Positions 1 to 9,835 of a stretch of 64,000 nucleotides of DNA are shown one piece after another. Numbering within the stretch: the stretch's first letter is position 1; each line of letters opens with the position of its first letter. Origin of the DNA: Bradyrhizobium sp. WSM3983 (GTDB taxonomy: Bacteria; Pseudomonadota; Alphaproteobacteria; Rhizobiales; Xanthobacteraceae). Both the position numbers and the translations under genes were made by a program. The stretch spans positions 93,501 to 157,500 of the forward strand of contig NZ_AXAY01000005.1 of the NCBI RefSeq assembly GCF_000473045.1, read 5' to 3'. The notes under the pieces are model-generated. The model was not told the DNA's origin and ran no database searches. It was given only the letters and a program-made list of their open reading frames with translations.

Positions 1-1260
<1,260 letters not shown>

Positions 1261-1261
1261 T

Positions 1262-1374
1262 TGAAAGAGCCTCATGGTGAGGAGGCGCGAAAGCGCCGTC
1301 TCGAACCATGAGACCACCAGCCCGGCCTTCATCCTTCGAGACGCGCGCTCCGCGCTCCTCAGGATGAGGGTCTA
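1262..1374. repeat. intergenic palindromic repeat between gltB and gltD
   Basis: Two nested hairpins are visible. The first pairs CTCATGGT with ACCATGAG around an inner GGCGC-GAAA-GCGCC stem. The second pairs CATCCTTCGAG with CTCAGGATG. It lies between two co-directional genes, so it may modulate the gltB/gltD ratio in the transcript. It carries no open frame of its own. Confidence 0.6.
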
Positions 1375-1415
1375 GCTAGAGAACAAACGACTAAGCGGTA
1401 GGGACTTCGGGTTTA

Positions 1416-2867
1416 ATGGGCAAGATCACGGGTTTTCTCGAAATCGAGCGGCATGACCGCAAGTACACCCCGGTCGCCGAGCGCGTGAAGCATTTTCACG
1501 AATTCGTCGTTCCCTTGACCGAGAAGGAAACGCGCGACCAGGCTGCGCGCTGCATGAATTGCGGCATTCCCTATTGCCACGGCACCGGCTCCGTCGCGCC
1601 GGGCACGCCCGGCTGCCCGGTCAACAACCAGATCCCTGATTTCAACGACCTCGTCTATCAGGGCAATTGGGAAGAAGCCTCGCGCAACCTGCACTCGACC
1701 AACAATTTCCCGGAGTTCACCGGCCGCATTTGTCCGGCACCTTGTGAAGCCTCCTGTACGCTCAACATCGACGACAACCCCGTCACCATCAAGACCATCG
1801 AATGCGCGATCGTCGACCGCGCCTGGGACAATGGCTGGCTGAAGCCTGAGGTCGCTGCCGTGAAGACCGGCAAGAAGGTCGCGGTGATCGGCTCGGGTCC
1901 GGCCGGCATGGCCTGCGCGCAGCAGCTCGCGCGCGCTGGCCACGACGTGCATCTGTTCGAGAAGTTCGCCAAGGCCGGCGGCCTTCTTCGGTATGGGATT
2001 CCCGACTTCAAGATGGAGAAGGGCATCATCGACCGGCGTGTGGCGCAGATGGAAGGCGAAGGCGTCACCTTCCACTATAACAGCCATGTCGGCGCTGACG
2101 GCAATGTCGATCCGCGCGAGATGCTCAACGAATACGACGCCGTGGCGCTGACCGGCGGCGCGGAAGCGCCGCGCGACCTGGCGATCCCCGGCCGCGAGTT
2201 CGACGGCATCCACTACGCCATGGACTTCCTGCCGCAGCAGAACCGCCGCGTCTCCGGCGAGCCGTTGAACGGCGTCACCGAGATTCTGGCCGGCGGTAAG
2301 CATGTCGTCGTGATCGGCGGCGGCGACACCGGCTCGGACTGCATCGGCACTTCACTGCGCCAGGGCGCGCTGTCCGTGACCCAGCTCGAGATCATGCCCG
2401 CCCCGCCCGAGCGCGAGAACAAGGGCCTGACCTGGCCGAACTGGCCGCTGAAGATGCGCACGTCGTCGAGCCAGGCCGAAGGCGCGGTCCGCGAATACGC
2501 CGTGCTGACGCAGAAGTTTTCCGGCGAGGACGGCAAGGTCAAGAAGCTGCACTGCGTGCGCGTCGACGACAAGTTCAAGCCGATCGCCGACACCGAGTTC
2601 GAGCTCGATGCCGAGCTCGTCCTGCTCGCGATGGGTTTTGTGCACCCCGTGCACGAGGGCCTCTTGAAGCAGCTCGCGATCGACCTCGACCCCCGCGGCA
2701 ACGTCAAGGCCAACACGCTCGACTACCAGACCTCGCGCCCGAACGTGTTCACGGCAGGCGACATGCGCCGAGGCCAGTCGCTGGTGGTCTGGGCGATCCG
2801 CGAGGGGCGGCTGTGTGCAAGGTCGATCGATACGTTCCTGATGGGAAAGACGGATCTGCCGCGGTAG
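1416..2867 (+). CDS. gltD: glutamate synthase (NADPH) small subunit
   Basis: 483 residues, the normal length for bacterial GltD. The N-terminal iron-sulfur region has [11 protein letters not shown] (about residues 47-57) and, near residue 108, CPAPCEASC, the two cysteine groups that bind 4Fe-4S clusters. A Rossmann FAD motif [17 protein letters not shown] sits around residue 155 and an NADPH motif GGGDTGSDC around residue 300. The C-terminus ends in the FAD-binding [20 protein letters not shown]. The subunit passes electrons from NADPH to the large subunit encoded immediately upstream. Start ATG at 1416. Confidence 0.97.
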   Translation: MGKITGFLEIERHDRKYTPVAERVKHFHEFVVPLTEKETRDQAARCMNCGIPYCHGTGSVAPGTPGCPVNNQIPDFNDLVYQGNWEEASRNLHSTNNFPEFTGRICPAPCEASCTLNIDDNPVTIKTIECAIVDRAWDNGWLKPEVAAVKTGKKVAVIGSGPAGMACAQQLARAGHDVHLFEKFAKAGGLLRYGIPDFKMEKGIIDRRVAQMEGEGVTFHYNSHVGADGNVDPREMLNEYDAVALTGGAEAPRDLAIPGREFDGIHYAMDFLPQQNRRVSGEPLNGVTEILAGGKHVVVIGGGDTGSDCIGTSLRQGALSVTQLEIMPAPPERENKGLTWPNWPLKMRTSSSQAEGAVREYAVLTQKFSGEDGKVKKLHCVRVDDKFKPIADTEFELDAELVLLAMGFVHPVHEGLLKQLAIDLDPRGNVKANTLDYQTSRPNVFTAGDMRRGQSLVVWAIREGRLCARSIDTFLMGKTDLPR

Positions 2868-2902
2868 GCGCGGCTCGCTCCGCTGCTAGATTTACGAAAG
2901 GT

Positions 2903-3003
2903 GTCATCGCCCGCGAAAGCGGGCGATCCAGTATTCCAGAGACAGTGCGAGGATACGGCGAGGCCGCGGCGTACTGGATGCCCCGGTCAAGCCGGGGCAT
3001 GAC
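2903..3003. repeat. intergenic palindromic repeat, family C copy 1
   Basis: About 100 bp bounded by GTCATCGCCCGCGAAAGCGG on the left and GCCGGGGCATGAC on the right, with CCAGTA and TACTGG near the inner ends. A second copy lies at 20169-20268 in the opposite orientation. It sits downstream of gltD and in front of the end of the convergent outer-membrane gene. Confidence 0.65.
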
Positions 3004-3067
3004 AGCGGAGTGGGTGGCGAGAGCCGCTCACTATAGCTCTGATGAACTCAGGCGTGGGCTCGCCTTC

Positions 3068-4813
3068 TTAATTCTGCAGCCTCACCCCCACCATCACCAC
3101 GGTCCCCTGCGAGCTTGAGCCCGGCTGGTTCGAATCCAGGATGTCGTGGCGCAGCGTGCCCTTGATCCAGACATTGCGGTTCAGCTTGTAGATCAGATTG
3201 CCTTCGATCGAGTAGGTCTTGTCGTTGCGGTTCTGGCCCTGATAGTCGTAGGTGCCGTAGGTGAATTTGCCGATCGCGGTGAGCCAGCGGCGGAAGTCGT
3301 GATCGACTTCGGCGGCATAGGTGTGCACCAGCACGCCGGAGGAGCCGGGGATCGTGGTTTCCGCGATCTGCGTGTCGGTGTTGAACTTCACCGTCGTCAG
3401 CCCGCTCGCGTTCCAGATCAGCGAACCCGAGGTCAGGAAGCCCGAGAGCTGGCTCAGCCGCGGGTCGACATAGTTGCGCGCGGAATAGCCAACCGAGATT
3501 TCGCCGGTGAGGATGCGCGAGAACTCGAAGGACGAGCCGACCTTGGCATAGCCGCCGTCAGAATCGCGCAAATAGCCGTTGCGATCGGCTGCCTGGTCGT
3601 GGACGCGGTTGTCGCCCTCGATCTCGACGAACGGCTTCAAGCCCGGCTTGAGCTCGTAGGAGAAACGCCCGACGCCGCCATACTGGTTGAAGTCGCGGTC
3701 GTCGTTGCTGAAGGTCGAGCCGTCGGTGAGCTTGGAGTCGGTATAGGCGGTGCGATCGATGGTGGCGCCCGCCGCGACCTGGAAGCGGTTGAACGTCTGG
3801 TCGAAGCCGAAGGTGCCGCCATAGGTGGCGTAGACAGGATACTTTTGCAGGCCGGCCTGCACGTTCGGGCTGCCGGGATTGTCGGTGGCGAGCCGCAGGC
3901 GCAGCTGCGAGGTCAGCTTGAGATCGCGATCGACATCGAAGCGGCCGTCGACATGGCCGGTGAAATCGGGGCGGTCGATCTCGACCGGCGACGGCGAGGC
4001 AAGTCCGTCGATCGTCGCGGGCATGTTGTTGGTGTAGCCGGAGAACGAGCCGCGCAGATCCGCGACCAGCGCGTGGCGCTCCCAGTCGGACATGACGAGA
4101 AGATCAGGCGCGACGACATAGACCGGCGAACCGACCGGCTTCTGCAGGCGCGCAGGATTGGTGTCGTAACCGGTGGAGAGCTCGAGCCCGCCCTTGATCA
4201 GGAAGCTGCCGGCGTAATCGCCGACCGCGCCGAAGGCATCGTCATCAGCCTTGAGGCGACGGCGCTGCGGCTGGCCTGGCACGGTGCCCGCCATCGCCGG
4301 CGGCACCGGCGTCTTGTTGGCGGTCTCCGACGGCGGCGGCGCAATGCGCGGCGCGCCGAGAGGGGACAGTGTCGGTGTCGCCGACGGCACCGGCGAGCCG
4401 GGGCCCGCCGCGCGTTTCGGCTTCGGCTGGCCCGGATAGAGTTTTGGCTGCTGGCGCTTGCGATTGAGCGAATCGTAACCGGAGCCACTCGCGCCGTTGG
4501 CCGCGGGAAGACCATAGGTCGGGACCTGGCCGATGCGCGATGGCGCGGGCGTCTCGCGGCTCTTGCGCGGATCGTCGTTGGGATCGGGCGGCGCCGGGAT
4601 CGCATCCGACGGTGCCTGCGGCACGCCCGCCGTGCGCCGCGTCGGCAGCGTATCAGGCGCGGCAAAGCCGCCGCGGTTGGGATTGAACAGGTCGGGCGTG
4701 AGGCTCTGGGCGGCCACAGGGCCGCTTTCCAGCGCGGTCAGCAGCAGGCATGGCAAAGCGGCGCCAAAAACGTACGCGCGACTGCTCCGGCCCCTACCTG
4801 GAGGCAACCCCAC
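3068..4813 (-). CDS. predicted outer-membrane beta-barrel protein
   Basis: 581 residues from a GTG start at 4813; no in-frame ATG gives a signal peptide. A signal peptide is visible (hydrophobic FGAALPCLLLTALESG, likely cleavage after VAAQ). Residues about 40-195 are a Pro/Ser/Arg-rich linker of low complexity. From about residue 200 to the end the sequence alternates polar and hydrophobic residues with many Gly/Tyr/Phe and Asn/Asp turns, as in TonB-independent beta-barrels, and it ends in VMVGVRLQN, a plausible C-terminal beta strand for outer-membrane insertion. It resembles alphaproteobacterial outer-membrane beta-barrel proteins of unknown function, possibly linked to polysaccharide export. 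kpsF starts divergently about 195 bp away. The exact role is unknown. Confidence 0.8.
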   Translation of the reverse strand: MGLPPGRGRSSRAYVFGAALPCLLLTALESGPVAAQSLTPDLFNPNRGGFAAPDTLPTRRTAGVPQAPSDAIPAPPDPNDDPRKSRETPAPSRIGQVPTYGLPAANGASGSGYDSLNRKRQQPKLYPGQPKPKRAAGPGSPVPSATPTLSPLGAPRIAPPPSETANKTPVPPAMAGTVPGQPQRRRLKADDDAFGAVGDYAGSFLIKGGLELSTGYDTNPARLQKPVGSPVYVVAPDLLVMSDWERHALVADLRGSFSGYTNNMPATIDGLASPSPVEIDRPDFTGHVDGRFDVDRDLKLTSQLRLRLATDNPGSPNVQAGLQKYPVYATYGGTFGFDQTFNRFQVAAGATIDRTAYTDSKLTDGSTFSNDDRDFNQYGGVGRFSYELKPGLKPFVEIEGDNRVHDQAADRNGYLRDSDGGYAKVGSSFEFSRILTGEISVGYSARNYVDPRLSQLSGFLTSGSLIWNASGLTTVKFNTDTQIAETTIPGSSGVLVHTYAAEVDHDFRRWLTAIGKFTYGTYDYQGQNRNDKTYSIEGNLIYKLNRNVWIKGTLRHDILDSNQPGSSSQGTVVMVGVRLQN

Positions 4814-5008
4814 GATGGAAGAACTCCAACGAAATCAGACACTTCATCGACAGCCGTCCGCGAACTCGCGGGAACCATCGTTAATGGAGTTAAAACAATT
4901 ATGGTTAATGACCCGTTGAGGGTCTTGGAGCTCGCGTCGCCTCACGGGCCGGGGCGTGCTAAGCAGGCCGGCAACGGGCCGACGCCCCTCCTCCCTGGAC
5001 CCCAGAAC

Positions 5009-6019
5009 ATGCCGAGTTCGAAACCGCTGATGACCCCATCATCCAGCCCCACCCCGACAAGCGTCGAATCCGCGCTCCGCACGCTGGAGACGGAGAGCGG
5101 CGGCATCAACGCGCTCGCCGCCGCCCTGCGCGGCCCGCTGGGCGAGGCATTCGCCAAGGCGGTCGACCTGATCCGCAACGCCAAGGGCCGCGTCATCGTC
5201 ACCGGCCTTGGCAAGTCCGGCCACATGGCGCGCAAGATCGCAGCGACCCTGGCCTCGACCGGCACGCCGGCCTTCTTCGTTCACACCGCTGAAGCCGCCC
5301 ATGGCGACCTCGGCATGATCACCACCGACGACGTCATCATGGCGCTGTCCTGGTCCGGCGAGCAGCCGGAGATGAAGACCCTCGTGAACTATTCGGCACG
5401 CTTCGCGATCCCGATGATCGCGGTGACGTCGAACGCGGCGTCCTCGCTCGGCCAGGCCGCCGACATCGTGATCGAGCTGCCGAAGGCGCGCGAGGCCTGC
5501 CCGCACAATCTGGCGCCGACCACTTCGACCATGATGCAGGTCGCGATCGGCGATGCCATCGCGATCGCGCTGCTCGAAGGCCGAGGCTTCACCGCGCTGG
5601 AATTCGCGCATTTCCACCCGGGCGGCAAGCTTGGCGCGATGTTGAAATTCGTTCGCGACTATATGCGCACCGGCGGGGAGATCCCGCTCAAGCCGCTCGG
5701 CACCAAGATGTTGGAGGCGGTGATGGAGATGTCGGCCAAGGGCCTCGGTTGCGTCTGCATCGTCGACGAAGCTGGCGGGATCGCGGGCATCATCACCGAC
5801 GGCGACCTGCGCCGCCACATGCAGCGGCCCGATCTGCTGACCGCGTCGGTCGACGACGTCATGACCAAGCAGCCGAAGACCGTGCCGCCCTCGATGCTTG
5901 CGACCGAGATGATCGAGGTGCTGAACACGCGCAAGATCACGACGCTGGTCGTGACCGAGGCGGACAAAGTGGTCGGCATCGTGCATCTGCACGATTTGCT
6001 GCGGGCGGGCGTGGCGTGA
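5009..6019 (+). CDS. kpsF: KpsF/GutQ-type sugar-phosphate isomerase (arabinose-5-phosphate isomerase)
   Basis: 336 residues, normal for KpsF/KdsD. The N-terminal SIS domain has GLGKSGHMARKIAATLASTG (about residues 70-90) and the phosphosugar loop ALSWSGEQPE. Two CBS domains follow (about residues 215-335), with IVDEAGGIAGIITDGDLRRH and VVTEADKVVGIVHLHDLL. The enzyme interconverts ribulose-5-phosphate and arabinose-5-phosphate, the first step of Kdo synthesis for lipopolysaccharide. The frame stays open far upstream because it lies opposite the outer-membrane gene; I chose ATG 5009, though ATG 5030 is possible. Its divergent neighbour encodes an outer-membrane protein, which fits an envelope role. 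Confidence 0.92.
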   Translation: MPSSKPLMTPSSSPTPTSVESALRTLETESGGINALAAALRGPLGEAFAKAVDLIRNAKGRVIVTGLGKSGHMARKIAATLASTGTPAFFVHTAEAAHGDLGMITTDDVIMALSWSGEQPEMKTLVNYSARFAIPMIAVTSNAASSLGQAADIVIELPKAREACPHNLAPTTSTMMQVAIGDAIAIALLEGRGFTALEFAHFHPGGKLGAMLKFVRDYMRTGGEIPLKPLGTKMLEAVMEMSAKGLGCVCIVDEAGGIAGIITDGDLRRHMQRPDLLTASVDDVMTKQPKTVPPSMLATEMIEVLNTRKITTLVVTEADKVVGIVHLHDLLRAGVA

Positions 6020-6021
6020 CC

Positions 6022-6124
6022 GTCATCCCGGGGCATCGCGAAGCGATGAGCCCGGGATCCATCGTGCCGCAGAGTCCGCTGCTCCATGGATTCCGGGCTC
6101 GCGCTTCGCGCGCCCCGGAATGAC
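6022..6124. repeat. intergenic palindromic repeat, family A copy 1
   Basis: Bounded by GTCATCCCGGGGC and GCCCCGGAATGAC, with inner ATGGATTCCGGGCTCGCGCT. Three further copies are at 27647-27771, 51302-51404 and 61320-61423. The length is about 103 bp and the ends are inverted. It has no coding capacity. Confidence 0.75.
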
Positions 6125-6159
6125 AGCGAAGGTGTCACGCTCCTCACAATGACGCGTGG

Positions 6160-6714
6160 TTAGACCGCCGGAAACCGCGCCGCCTGCTCCTCCAGCGGCA
6201 GCTTCAGCCCGTTCGCCAGATACGACACGGTGCGATAGAAGCCGCACAGCAGCATGATCTCCAGAATCTGCGCCTCGTCGTAATGCGCCGACAGCGCGGC
6301 AAACTCGGCGTCGGTGAGAGTCGCGCTGGTGTGCAACGCGTCCACCGCTGCGATCAGAGCCTGCTCGGTCGGCGACCAGCAGGATGAAGCCGCATCGCCC
6401 CGGACCGTCGCGCTAACCTCATCCTCGGTGAGCTTCGCCGGGCCGGCGAAGATCGCGACATGGACACCCCATTCGTATTCGCAACCGTTCAGCGCGCAGG
6501 TGCGGTCGATGACGATCTCGCGCTGGCGCAACGACAGCGGTCCGGGATCGAGCAGGCCACCGGCGCGAAACTTGTCCCAGGCGCGGGTGTGGCCCGCCAT
6601 CACCCGGAACAACACCAGCGGCGGCGCGCCGCGCATGATGCGATCGAACTGCGCCTGGATCTCCGGGGGATAAGGCGGCGCGAGCGGGGCAATACGCGGC
6701 GAGGGGGATGACAT
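6160..6714 (-). CDS. carboxymuconolactone decarboxylase (CMD/AhpD-like) family protein
   Basis: 184 residues. The fold signature is a helical protein with LRQREIVIDRTCALNGCEYEWGVHVAIF (residues about 62-89) and later LLCGFYRTVSYLANGL. In AhpD-like members a CxxC-His pair acts in redox chemistry. Here the region reads TCALNGCEYEWGVH: the cysteines are four residues apart rather than three, so peroxidatic activity is uncertain and a decarboxylase- or hydrolase-like role is as likely. It is divergent from an HxlR regulator, with two operator-like palindromes in the shared 72-bp gap just upstream of its start, so it is the probable regulated target. Substrate unknown. Confidence 0.82.
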   Translation of the reverse strand: MSSPSPRIAPLAPPYPPEIQAQFDRIMRGAPPLVLFRVMAGHTRAWDKFRAGGLLDPGPLSLRQREIVIDRTCALNGCEYEWGVHVAIFAGPAKLTEDEVSATVRGDAASSCWSPTEQALIAAVDALHTSATLTDAEFAALSAHYDEAQILEIMLLCGFYRTVSYLANGLKLPLEEQAARFPAV

Positions 6715-6727
6715 GTGCGTCTTCCTT

Positions 6728-6766
6728 GCTACAATTACTGTAGCATAAAGCTACATTATCCGTAGC
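6728..6766. promoter_or_regulatory. tandem operator for the HxlR regulator
   Basis: Two 17-bp inverted repeats with identical arms: GCTAC-N7-GTAGC at 6728-6744 and again at 6750-6766. Centres are 22 bp apart, close to two helical turns, so two dimers would bind the same DNA face. They lie in the intergenic region of the divergent CMD-family gene and the HxlR gene, the expected position for control of both. Confidence 0.8.
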
Positions 6767-6786
6767 GAGACGCAAGAGGGGGCGTA

Positions 6787-7113
6787 ATGGCCAAACAGGC
6801 AGCATCAGGAGAACGCCGCGTACGCGGCTCGCGTACTGGGCGACCGATCATGGCGCTGCTCGATCTCCTGGGCCGGCGCTGGAGCCTGCGGATCCTGTGG
6901 GAATTGCGCGAGGCTCCCCTCACCTCGCGCGCATTGCGCACGGCCTGCGACGAGGCTTCGCCCACGGTGCTGCAGGCCCGACTGACGGAGTTGCGCGAGG
7001 CGGGGTTTGTGGAACTGGGCGATGGCGGCGGTTATGGACTGACGGCGCTCGGGCGGGACTTGTGCGAGACGTTCATGCCGCTGCACCGGTTTGCCGAGAG
7101 GTGGAAGAGGTAG
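6787..7113 (+). CDS. HxlR-family winged-helix transcriptional regulator
   Basis: 108 residues, typical for the family. The winged-helix core is clear: GRPIMALLDLLGRRWSLRILWELREAPLTSRALR (about residues 20-52), then the recognition region PTVLQARLTELREAGFVELG and a wing GGGYGLTALGRDL. The conserved N-terminal cysteine that senses electrophiles in some HxlR proteins is not evident near the start, so the signal is unknown. It faces the CMD-family gene across two matched palindromes, so local repression is the natural inference. Confidence 0.88.
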   Translation: MAKQAASGERRVRGSRTGRPIMALLDLLGRRWSLRILWELREAPLTSRALRTACDEASPTVLQARLTELREAGFVELGDGGGYGLTALGRDLCETFMPLHRFAERWKR

Positions 7114-7122
7114 GGCTCCTCT

Positions 7123-7141
7123 TACCCTCCCCTGGAGGGTA
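7123..7141. terminator. hairpin shared by convergent genes
   Basis: TACCCTCC-CCT-GGAGGGTA is a perfect 8-bp stem with a 3-nt loop, lying in the 33-bp gap between the convergent HxlR and NfeD genes. There is no T-run on either side, so termination efficiency is uncertain. Confidence 0.5.
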
Positions 7142-7146
7142 GGAAC

Positions 7147-7590
7147 TCACGCCGCCGCGACCGTCAGATTGGCACCATCCACCTGCACCACCTTCACGCG
7201 CGTGCCCGCCGGTGTGTCCGGACCTGCCACGCGCCACACCGTGTCGCCGATGCGCATGGTGCCGTTGCCGTCGATAATCGGCTTCTCCAGCGTGAACTCG
7301 CGGCCCAGGAGCGCCTCGCTGCGCTTGTTGAGGAAGGGGCTGGCGCTTGCATCCAGCTTCGGCCGGGCGAGCCGGCGCCACACCGGCACCGCGGCGGCTG
7401 CGAACGCCGCGAACATCACGAGCTGAATTTGCCAGGATATGACAATTGCGAACGAGATCAGGCCGACCAGAAGCGCGGCGAGCCCGAGCCAGAACAGGAA
7501 CACGCCCGGCGCGATGACCTCCAGCGCCATCAGGATGAAGCCGAAGATCAACCAATTCCAGGTGCCGAGCGATACGAACATGTCGGTCAT
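7147..7590 (-). CDS. NfeD-like membrane protein
   Basis: 147 residues from ATG 7590 (MTDMFVSLGTWNW). Three hydrophobic segments fill residues about 9-75 (WLIFGFILMALEVIAPGVFLFWLGLAALLVGLISFAI and QLVMFAAFAAAAVPVW), followed by a soluble OB-fold domain with GREFTLEKPIIDGNGTMRIGDTVWRVAGPD, the hallmark of the NfeD C-terminal domain. Short NfeD proteins work with SPFH proteins in membrane organisation. The SPFH gene lies 56 bp upstream on the same strand, so the two are probably co-transcribed and form a complex. Confidence 0.88.
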   Translation of the reverse strand: MTDMFVSLGTWNWLIFGFILMALEVIAPGVFLFWLGLAALLVGLISFAIVISWQIQLVMFAAFAAAAVPVWRRLARPKLDASASPFLNKRSEALLGREFTLEKPIIDGNGTMRIGDTVWRVAGPDTPAGTRVKVVQVDGANLTVAAA

Positions 7591-7646
7591 GACACGACCT
7601 CTAAAATTGGCGCATGCCCCTATCGGAGGGCCATGCGCTGATCCTA

Positions 7647-8648
7647 TCACTGCCGCGGCGGTACCGCCGGTGGCGTAGGAGCGGAGGATGGCACCGACCC
7701 GCCACGACGAGCGGCGGCAGCAGCAGACACCGCGCTTTCGCCGAAGGTCGCCTTGGCGATCTCGCCGATGCCGGCGAGCGAGCCCAGCATGCCCATCGCT
7801 TCGACCGGCAGCATGATGACCTTCTGGTTCGGCGACTCGGCCAGCTGGCCGAACGCCTTGATATATTTGTCGGCGATAAAGTAGTTCAACGCGGCGACGT
7901 CACCCTTCGCGATGGCCTCGCTGACCATTTGCGTGGCCTTGGCCTCGGCTTCCGCTGATCGCTCGCGCGCTTCGGCGTCGCGGAAGGCGGCCTCGCGACG
8001 GCCTTCCGCCTGGAGGATCTGGCCCTGCTTGGCACCCTCAGCGCGCAGGATCTCGGACTGGCGCGCACCTTCGGCTTGAAGGATGTCGGCGCGCTTGACG
8101 CGCTCGGCCTTCATCTGCCGGCCCATGGCTTCGACGAGGTCGGCGGGCGGCACGATATCCTTGATCTCGATGCGATTGACCTTGAGGCCCCAGGGCGAGA
8201 CCGCGGCATCGACCACGCGCAGCAGGCGCTCGTTGATCTCGTCACGGTGCGACAGCACCTGATCGAGATCCATCGAGCCCATCACCGATCGGATGTTGGT
8301 CATGGTCAGCACGATGATCGCCTGCTCGAGATTGGCGACCTCGTAGCTCGCCTTGGCCGCATCGAACACCTGGAAGAAGGCGACGCCGTCCACCGTCACG
8401 GTGGCGTTGTCCTTGGTGATCACCTCCTGCTCGGGAATGTTGATCACCTGCTCCATCATGTTGATCTTGCGCCCGACGCGATCGAAATAGGGCACGATCA
8501 GGTTGAGCCCTGGACTCAGCGTCTGGGTGTATTTGCCGAACCGCTCGATGGTCCAGTCATAGCCCTGCGGCACCGTCTTCACGCCGGCAATCAGCGTGAC
8601 GATGACGAGCAATACCAGAACAATCGCGAAAATATCGAAACCGCTCAT
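7647..8648 (-). CDS. SPFH/band-7 (stomatin-like, QmcA-type) membrane protein
   Basis: 333 residues from ATG 8648, preceded by GGGAGGAA. One N-terminal transmembrane helix ([20 protein letters not shown]) is followed by the SPFH domain: [24 protein letters not shown], then [20 protein letters not shown]. Next is a long helical region with repeats of the form ILxAEGxxQ (about residues 195-235), the coiled-coil oligomerisation segment. The C-terminus is Pro/Ser-rich. Together with the downstream NfeD gene it likely builds a membrane microdomain scaffold and may influence protease or quality-control functions; that role is known for the family and inferred here. Confidence 0.92.
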   Translation of the reverse strand: MSGFDIFAIVLVLLVIVTLIAGVKTVPQGYDWTIERFGKYTQTLSPGLNLIVPYFDRVGRKINMMEQVINIPEQEVITKDNATVTVDGVAFFQVFDAAKASYEVANLEQAIIVLTMTNIRSVMGSMDLDQVLSHRDEINERLLRVVDAAVSPWGLKVNRIEIKDIVPPADLVEAMGRQMKAERVKRADILQAEGARQSEILRAEGAKQGQILQAEGRREAAFRDAEARERSAEAEAKATQMVSEAIAKGDVAALNYFIADKYIKAFGQLAESPNQKVIMLPVEAMGMLGSLAGIGEIAKATFGESAVSAAAAARRGGSVPSSAPTPPAVPPRQ

Positions 8649-8856
8649 ATTTCCTCCCAGGCGGAAAAAAGCCCCTTCCCGCGCCGTCATTGGTCGGGAT
8701 CACGACCCTACCGGTTCAGCGGTCGCGAGTAACGTCGGCATCCACGCAATTGTGTACAAGGCGCCCGGAGAGGCAATGGTCACGATTATGTATTTGCGAA
8801 GGGCACTTGAAAGCGTACCGGCGCAAACCTAGCGGCAAACGTTAAGAATTGCGCCG

Positions 8857-9825
8857 CTATTCGATGACATCGTTCGCGGTTGCGAGCAGGCTCGGGGGAA
8901 TAGTGACGCCAATCGCCTGAGCCGTCTTCAGGTTGATCGCCAGCTCGAGCTTGGTGGGATTCTGGACCGGCAGGTCCGCCGGCTGCGCGCCCCTGAGGAT
9001 GCGGTCGATATAGTTGGCGGCACGCCGCAGTTGCTCGGCGCTGTCCGTGCTGTAGGACATCAGCCCGCCCTCGTCGACGAAGATGCGGCTCCAGAACATC
9101 GCCGGCGCCCGCGCTTGCGCAATGGCCGCGAGCAGAGGCGCGCGATTGGCCATCGTGAAGAAGTCCGGCAACACCAGGAAGCCGCCATCTCCATGCGAGG
9201 CCAGCGCGGCAAGCGAAGCTGCGTCGTGGACCGGCGCGGGCTCGACCGTCACACCGAGCATCCGTGCGGCGTCTTCGACGGTGCGCAGCATCAAGGGCGC
9301 GAATGGCGCGGTGGCGGGATTATAGACGACGAACACGCGGGACAGTTTTGGCGTGACCTGCGCCAGCATCTCCAGCCATTTGCCCGCCAAGGGACCGTCG
9401 TAATCGGTGAAGCCGGTAATGTTACCGCCGGGGTGAGCAAGGGTTTGGACAAAACCCTGGCTGACGGGATCGGTGACCACGGCGAACACGATCGGGATTG
9501 TCGTGGTGCGCTGGCGCAATTCCTCCACCGAGGGCGTGCCGAGCGCGAGCAGGATATCGGGCTTGAGCGCGATCAGATCGTCGGCAAGCTGCGCGATACG
9601 GGCGCGATCGCCGGCGCCGCTGCGCCAGTCGACCCTGAGATTGTCTTGCTCCTTCCAGCCATGGACGGCGAGCGCTTCGGCCAGGCGGGCTTGCCCGATC
9701 ACGCCGTCGGAGGCGATGACCGAGAGCACGCCGAGCCGGCGCGTCGCATTCGGCTGCTGCGCAAGCGCCGACGGCGGCATCGCGGCGATCACCCCAAGAA
9801 GCACCAGGCATTCGCGGCGATTCAT
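8857..9825 (-). CDS. ABC transporter substrate-binding protein (ABC_sub_bind/TrpX-like family)
   Basis: 322 residues with a signal peptide (MNRRECLVLLGVIAAMPPSALA). The mature part has the two-lobed periplasmic-binding fold of the family related to TrpX: RRLGVLSVIASD near the N-terminus, LIALKPDILLALGTPSVEELRQRTTTIPIVFAVVTDP (about residues 85-120) and GNITGFTDYDGPLAGKWLEML. It lies 10 bp after hemH on the same strand. No permease or ATPase gene is adjacent, so this is an orphan binding protein. Substrate unknown; aromatic amino-acid-like ligands are possible by family. Confidence 0.85.
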   Translation of the reverse strand: MNRRECLVLLGVIAAMPPSALAQQPNATRRLGVLSVIASDGVIGQARLAEALAVHGWKEQDNLRVDWRSGAGDRARIAQLADDLIALKPDILLALGTPSVEELRQRTTTIPIVFAVVTDPVSQGFVQTLAHPGGNITGFTDYDGPLAGKWLEMLAQVTPKLSRVFVVYNPATAPFAPLMLRTVEDAARMLGVTVEPAPVHDAASLAALASHGDGGFLVLPDFFTMANRAPLLAAIAQARAPAMFWSRIFVDEGGLMSYSTDSAEQLRRAANYIDRILRGAQPADLPVQNPTKLELAINLKTAQAIGVTIPPSLLATANDVIE

Positions 9826-9835
9826 GGGGCGCCCA

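Noticed and set aside
3146..5008. Long plus-strand open frame in front of kpsF
   Set aside because: It lies opposite the outer-membrane protein gene and has a valine/arginine-rich shadow composition. KpsF homology begins only at 5009.
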